NCBI GenBank assembly: GCA_947247005.1
Contig: OX365944.1
Coordinates: 6,646,501 to 6,710,500 of the forward strand
Length of the DNA: 64,000 nt
Source: Spisula solida
Taxonomy: Eukaryota; Mollusca; Bivalvia; Venerida; Mactridae
Direction: 5' to 3'
In this document: positions 59,613 to 64,000 of the stretch, one piece after another
Numbering within the stretch: the first letter of the stretch is position 1
Layout: the number at the start of each line of letters is the position of its first letter
Position numbers and translations under genes: made by a program
Notes under the pieces: generated by a model
Database searches by the model: none
The model's input: the letters and a program-made list of their open reading frames with translations, nothing else
Told to the model about the DNA's origin: nothing

Positions 59613-59851
59613 AAGTCCCCTACCTGTTTGAAGCCATTTCAATGTTTCTGTTGCCATAGAAATCACAATTTTTGTTGGAATTAAAATATTTTTAGATTTG
59701 CATAATTCTTTTATTGCCCATATCCACATACCAAGTTTCATAAACCTAGCTTGGAAAATGTTTCAGTTATGCCAGGATCCATATTTTTTGACAGACGGAC
59801 TGACGGACGGCAAACCGTTAGTCCCATCCGGTCAAAAACCAGTAGGGGACT
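59613..59851. mobile_element. MITE family M7, copy 2, opposite orientation
   Basis: Begins agtcccctacctg and ends ccagtaggggact. The complement of its interior matches copy 1 (cagtccgtcagtccgtctgt type, 'aagctaggtttatgaaactt'). It lies in TBATA intron 1. Confidence 0.82.
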
Positions 59852-59859
59852 AATTAGGT

Positions 59860-60950
59860 TTGGTTTCAGTATAACGTACGACTTTGAAAAGTCGGTCACG
59901 GGATTTAACCCGAAACTCTCTTTTACTAGGCTGATTTTTTAAGCACTCTACAACCGCGGGACGATGCAAGTGTCAACAGAAGTTGGCATTCATGTATTGC
60001 TGGCTTTGTATGCAAACATGCATGTTAATTAGTACAATATTAGGGCCTTGGGCATGATATAGCCTATGCAAAATTCTTAAGACTGCAATTGGCAATCTGA
60101 GAAGGTATTGGTGGCGAAGTATATATACTGTGTACATTGCGTCTAAAGAGAAAGAGAGATGTGGATTGAGTCAACTACACGTGCCTGACTTTCCAAAGCC
60201 GTAAGTTACAGTCGAAACTAAACATAATTTGCTTGACTGTACAAACAGTATCATGTATGCAAGTAGAGTATTGGGCCATGAATATAGCATATACAACATA
60301 CAGCCTGATTCTACAACTCTCGTAGCACCTAGTCCAGTTGTTATTGACACTATTAAGAGTTTATAACAGCAATAGTCAGATAATTACATAAATCGAATCC
60401 TATACAACGTTTAAAGTGCTGGAGTAGACCAGTTGTCGAACATTTATTGATTATTGGGTGATTATAATGATCATTGGAAACAAATGTAAACCACAAAGAA
60501 AATATTTAAACATTTTAATCTTCCAAACAGCTTGAAATATCTATGTCTATTCGCCTATGTTATAGTACGGTAGTGTGTACCATGTTTAAACATTCCACAA
60601 ATATCAACAAATGTACATAACATTGGAGACAACTTCAATAGAATGTATATATTTGTTTAACAACCTAGCACATACACATTACTTGTAGCCCCTTCTGTAA
60701 CCAGCTACTGCGTCACAGAAATCAACCGATTCAGTCTCGAAAATGATGTTAATACATGCAGCATTAAAAGTTAAATACTCGAAGTTTAGTGATGATTTAA
60801 TTTACTGTTGTACATATTTAAAGGGTTAGCCAACTTGGCTTCTGATAGACTGATTATTTTTTCACTACTTTCTGAGTTCTAGAACTCCCAGATGTTCATT
60901 TCCTTTAATTACCATGCTGGTGTAGTACACACGGCAACTTTTATAGTTGA
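59860..60950. other. TBATA intron 1, nothing recognised
   Basis: AT-rich intron DNA without a repeat family that I can support. Confidence 0.45.
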
Positions 60951-60954
60951 ACTA

Positions 60955-61085
60955 ACTGGGGGCTCATCCACTCGGACAGGGGAGGCAGCACACAAAAATG
61001 AACAGTGTACAAATTGATAGCTCTGCACGACAGTAGCCCCCGGTCAAAATAGCGAATAATGAGATATGATGTCTTTTAATTGATT
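60955..61085 (+). mobile_element. Dispersed repeat family D4 copy
   Basis: 'tcggacaggggaggcagcac' and 'gatagctctgcacgacagta', 'gcgaataatgagatatgatg' match 32845-33010. Confidence 0.65.
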
Positions 61086-61455
61086 TAATTCAGTGCTAGA
61101 ATCCATAATTCATAAAAGCATGATTCAATAATCTAGTAATTGGCAACATTAAGTGTAGCTCTAGAACCAATCGTCTAAAACAATACACAACAATCTGGTA
61201 ATGGGATAGAACGTATCCAACAGTACTGTATTATCTGCCCATAGTCTAGTGCTAGAATTCATCGTCTTAAACATGAGCCAATGTTCTAGTTTTATCAGCT
61301 CCGATTTTAGTGCTAAATATTTCATGTAAAGCACTAGACAATATTCTGGTTTTAGCAACATCAAGTCTTACTAGTTCTAATGCTTGAATGTATCGTCTAA
61401 AGCATTGACCATTATCCTAGTATTATCTGTCGTTAGGTTAGTGCTAACATACAGC
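61086..61455. repeat. Diverged about 60-bp tandem repeat, five to six copies
   Basis: Irregular copies of 'tagtgctagaat', 'catcgtctaaagcattgac' and 'aatattctagttttatc'. Positions of the word 'agtgcta' (61091, 61249, 61309, 61439) show the ladder. Confidence 0.7.
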
Positions 61456-62615
61456 GACTTTCAGTATTGGGGGTATATAACATATCTGGGGGCGTTAATT
61501 AAGAATCACACATCAGATAGCAACAATAGAATGAACTGTACATGCATGTCCCAGTGTAGATATGATTGACTTTTATGTTTCACATGATAATAATCTTGTT
61601 ATATCAGAGGAACTAATCTAGCAAATATATGTATATCTCTAATTGTGTTGGAAGGGATTTTATTACAGTTTGTGTATTGAACAAATGTATAGCTGATATC
61701 GGATATCGCAAAGGAGTATTAAGTAGATAAACCCAATCTTTTGTTGTAGGTTACCTATAATTGGCCAATGCCCCATTACAATAAAATTACACCCACCGGT
61801 TTCAATGAAATATAGCTTGTTTTTATATACAAAGTTTTAAGCCGAATGAAAAAATTGGAAATATTTGACACGAATTTTCACCAGAAAACATTTTGTGTTC
61901 CTAGTATTCGAAAATATCATATTTTCTTTTTTTTAATTTTGTTATATACATTAAAATACATCTTAATAATTTACGAAAGGTAGCTTTTTGTTGTACTTCT
62001 TTCCGTACGTGGTTAGACTTAAAGGATAGATCCGATTCTGAAACCGTAATAAATTATGACCATTGATGAACAAATATATCTGTATTCAAAATCATCTTTC
62101 GCTCAAAACGGCGAAATCGAATTATTCGAGCATAAATTTACGATACAAATCGTGAATAAATTGAACAGTCCTTGTTTGAATGTTAGCGTTTTGAATAACT
62201 TTAAAAGGTTTTGTATAATTTACGTTCTCGCTAACTACAATTAAGATCTGTTAACCTTTAAGTGTACGACACCTTGCATTTCATGAAATAGAATCATACA
62301 AATAAATCGTTTATTGTTATCTCAACTCTATCAGTCGATTGTATTGTTTAGTATTTTTCTACATTAATGAATACAATTTTTCTTTGATTTCGGCAGTGTT
62401 TATTTAACAAGAATATACGTTTATTTACACATGCCATAAATATTTATACATTTTTAAAGAACACCAAAAGACGCGTCGCGTCTCTCCATAGTCAAGCTTA
62501 TTTAACTCAACTATTGAAAATTAAGAAAAGAGCATTGTAGTAGAACATATTTGAATAAACTATTAACAAAAGAAATATTAAATAACACATACGTGAATAT
62601 TGTACACTTAAAGTT
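61456..62615. other. TBATA intron 1, promoter-proximal end, nothing recognised
   Basis: AT-rich; the 62-codon plus-strand frame at 62056-62244 has no motif. Confidence 0.45.
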
Positions 62616-62621
62616 TCTTAC

Positions 62622-62800
62622 CTTTAAAATTTATCCGAAATGTGATTAAATTTCAAAGAAATCGTCCGTCCAAGAGATAACCGACAGCGATCGTATCCGA
62701 ACAGCGTGTTGAAGTCGAATCGTTCACTCCGGTAACTAAGGACGCAGTCTATACCGTTTGGTGATTAATTTAAACTACTTGGCGATATATAATACCGTAC
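62622..62800 (-). other. TBATA: Putative non-coding first exon of TBATA
   Basis: On the minus strand a strong donor AAAG/GTAAGAAA occurs at 62622/62621. The preceding 140-180 nt are less AT-rich than the surroundings and hold several CG dinucleotides. Splicing to 48976 gives AAAG/G ATG A, an acceptable start context. The 5' boundary is a guess and no start site is visible. It would make intron 1 about 13.6 kb long. Confidence 0.4.
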
Positions 62801-63050
62801 CGGGAGATTAGACGGGTTAATCTTTACCTACTGTTCTACAGTATGTATAGTATAATTTGTTTTATTTCGAAGTAAAACACTATTACAGAAAAAAAATATG
62901 TTGGTTATCATGACGTATTAAAATTTATTTATCGACTTTGTACAGTTTGGACAGATAACGGCACACAGACAACACTGTTGTACAATAACCGATACTATCC
63001 GTCTCCTCTCCTACCAATAAATGTGAACAACAAGTCGTCCCCATAGCAAT
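62722..63050. promoter_or_regulatory. Weak RFX-like sites near the putative TBATA promoter
   Basis: A perfect right half-site GGTAAC sits at 62731-62736 and a two-mismatch X-box-like GTCCCCATAGCAAT at 63037-63050 (consensus GTNRCC-N(0-3)-RGYAAC). RFX factors drive ciliary genes; whether TBATA is one of them in molluscs is speculation. Sites this degenerate occur by chance. Confidence 0.15.
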
Positions 63051-64000
63051 TTTTAACTTAAGCTATGGAATAAAAATGACAGTTTGCAGTTAGTGTATAT
63101 ATTAAATAAATATTCCTTTACAGTGTGGTGCCACGAATACTGCAAACCGGAGAAACTGAATATCACAAAGAAAAAGACCAATGTCGATTTTCTGTTTTCA
63201 ACGGTTGACTAATTCATGCCAAACCAACTATTATGTCATATTTATTTCATTATATCGATAAATCGTTTACATATACGCTGAATATTGCTTCAAAGTTGAT
63301 ACAAGCATGGTATTTTGCATGTCGTCTCCGTGTGTTACACATTTGCTATACATTTTATGCACGAAATGTAAGACCTTCGACCTCGAGATGTCACACGGTA
63401 TACACATGGGTTTTGAGTCTATCTTCATTAGTTAAACAATTGCTATAGGCTTCACTTTGTTACTCCCAGATATGGAGCGGACACGAAATTTAAGGCTCAA
63501 ACCTTTAACATTAAACTGTAACATTGACATTGCTCGCTGTACCCCATCTTCATAAGTTACACGTTTGCTGTAAGTATCATGGAATACGGCTCAGGCGTTA
63601 AACAGTTATTGAGCGAGGTCTATTACAGACTGACGCACGGAAACCATTACTATAACCCCCTTTCACTTCGTAGCGGGGAATTAAAAATTCAATCTTTTAA
63701 TACCAAACTATTGAAGACCATTATGAAATGTGATAAATGATCCCGATAGGTAATGAATGCCAAGTTGTTTCTAAGCAACACAAAACATACTCGATGCGTT
63801 GTACATATTGATGCAGTAATTGTTAAACATCTGTCCCTAAACGGCAGTGATAGGTGTTATAATGCGTATGCATATCGCATGTACACCCTTTTGCGAACAG
63901 TGTAAAGTTAATATGGCATTGTAGAAATTGGTACATTCTGCAAAATGACGAGCTATACTGCCTTACAGCCGAAAAAGGGTTAAGGTTAAAACCTTTCCTC
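62805..64000. other. Upstream of TBATA, no gene recognised
   Basis: No coding exon was found on either strand. 63600-63690 has the words 'tattacagactgacgcacgg' and 'cccctttcacttcgtagcgg', a fragment of a dispersed bivalve repeat. Confidence 0.45.

Overview
The window is animal nuclear DNA. It is AT-rich, genes are split by long introns with GT-AG splice sites, and minisatellites, MITE-like elements, foldback elements and tRNA-derived SINE-like sequences are abundant. Several dispersed repeats resemble families I recognise from marine bivalve genomes: the 'GTCNGTC... caataactcaaaa' type, the 'agtcccctacc... ggtaggggact' type, and the 'gctcacctgagca' type. Together with the two protein families, this suggests a bivalve mollusc, probably heterodont. 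That assignment is inference. There are no bacterial, CRISPR or viral features.

Two real protein-coding genes can be assembled exon by exon, and they point towards each other. (1) Plus strand, 2952-22212: the 3' part of a BAIAP2/IRSp53-family gene. It has the C-terminal half of an IMD (I-BAR) domain, a linker, an SH3 domain and a proline-rich C-terminus. Ten exons join in frame to 567 codons plus a stop; the first exons lie left of the window. (2) Minus strand, 48975-38748: a TBATA (SPATIAL) orthologue. Seven coding exons join in perfect phase to 424 codons plus a stop. A non-coding first exon is proposed near 62622-62800, which would make intron 1 about 13.6 kb.

Layout: 1-2951 holds a 30-bp minisatellite and a BAIAP2 intron. 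2952-22212 holds BAIAP2 exons, with introns carrying minisatellites (45, 29, 26 and 44 bp), an hAT-like relic, a SINE and MITEs. 22213-38700 is a convergent intergenic spacer of about 16 kb packed with MITEs and two large minisatellites (31 and 72 bp). 38748-48976 holds the TBATA coding exons, with a 41-bp minisatellite and a nested set of transposons in its introns. 48977-62620 is TBATA intron 1 and 62620-64000 is its putative promoter side.

No new multi-gene system was found. The most useful observations are the two complete exon models, alternative C-terminus signals in the BAIAP2 gene, a triplicated 5' splice site, several MITE families with datable nested insertions, and long repeat-driven open frames that would mislead gene finders.
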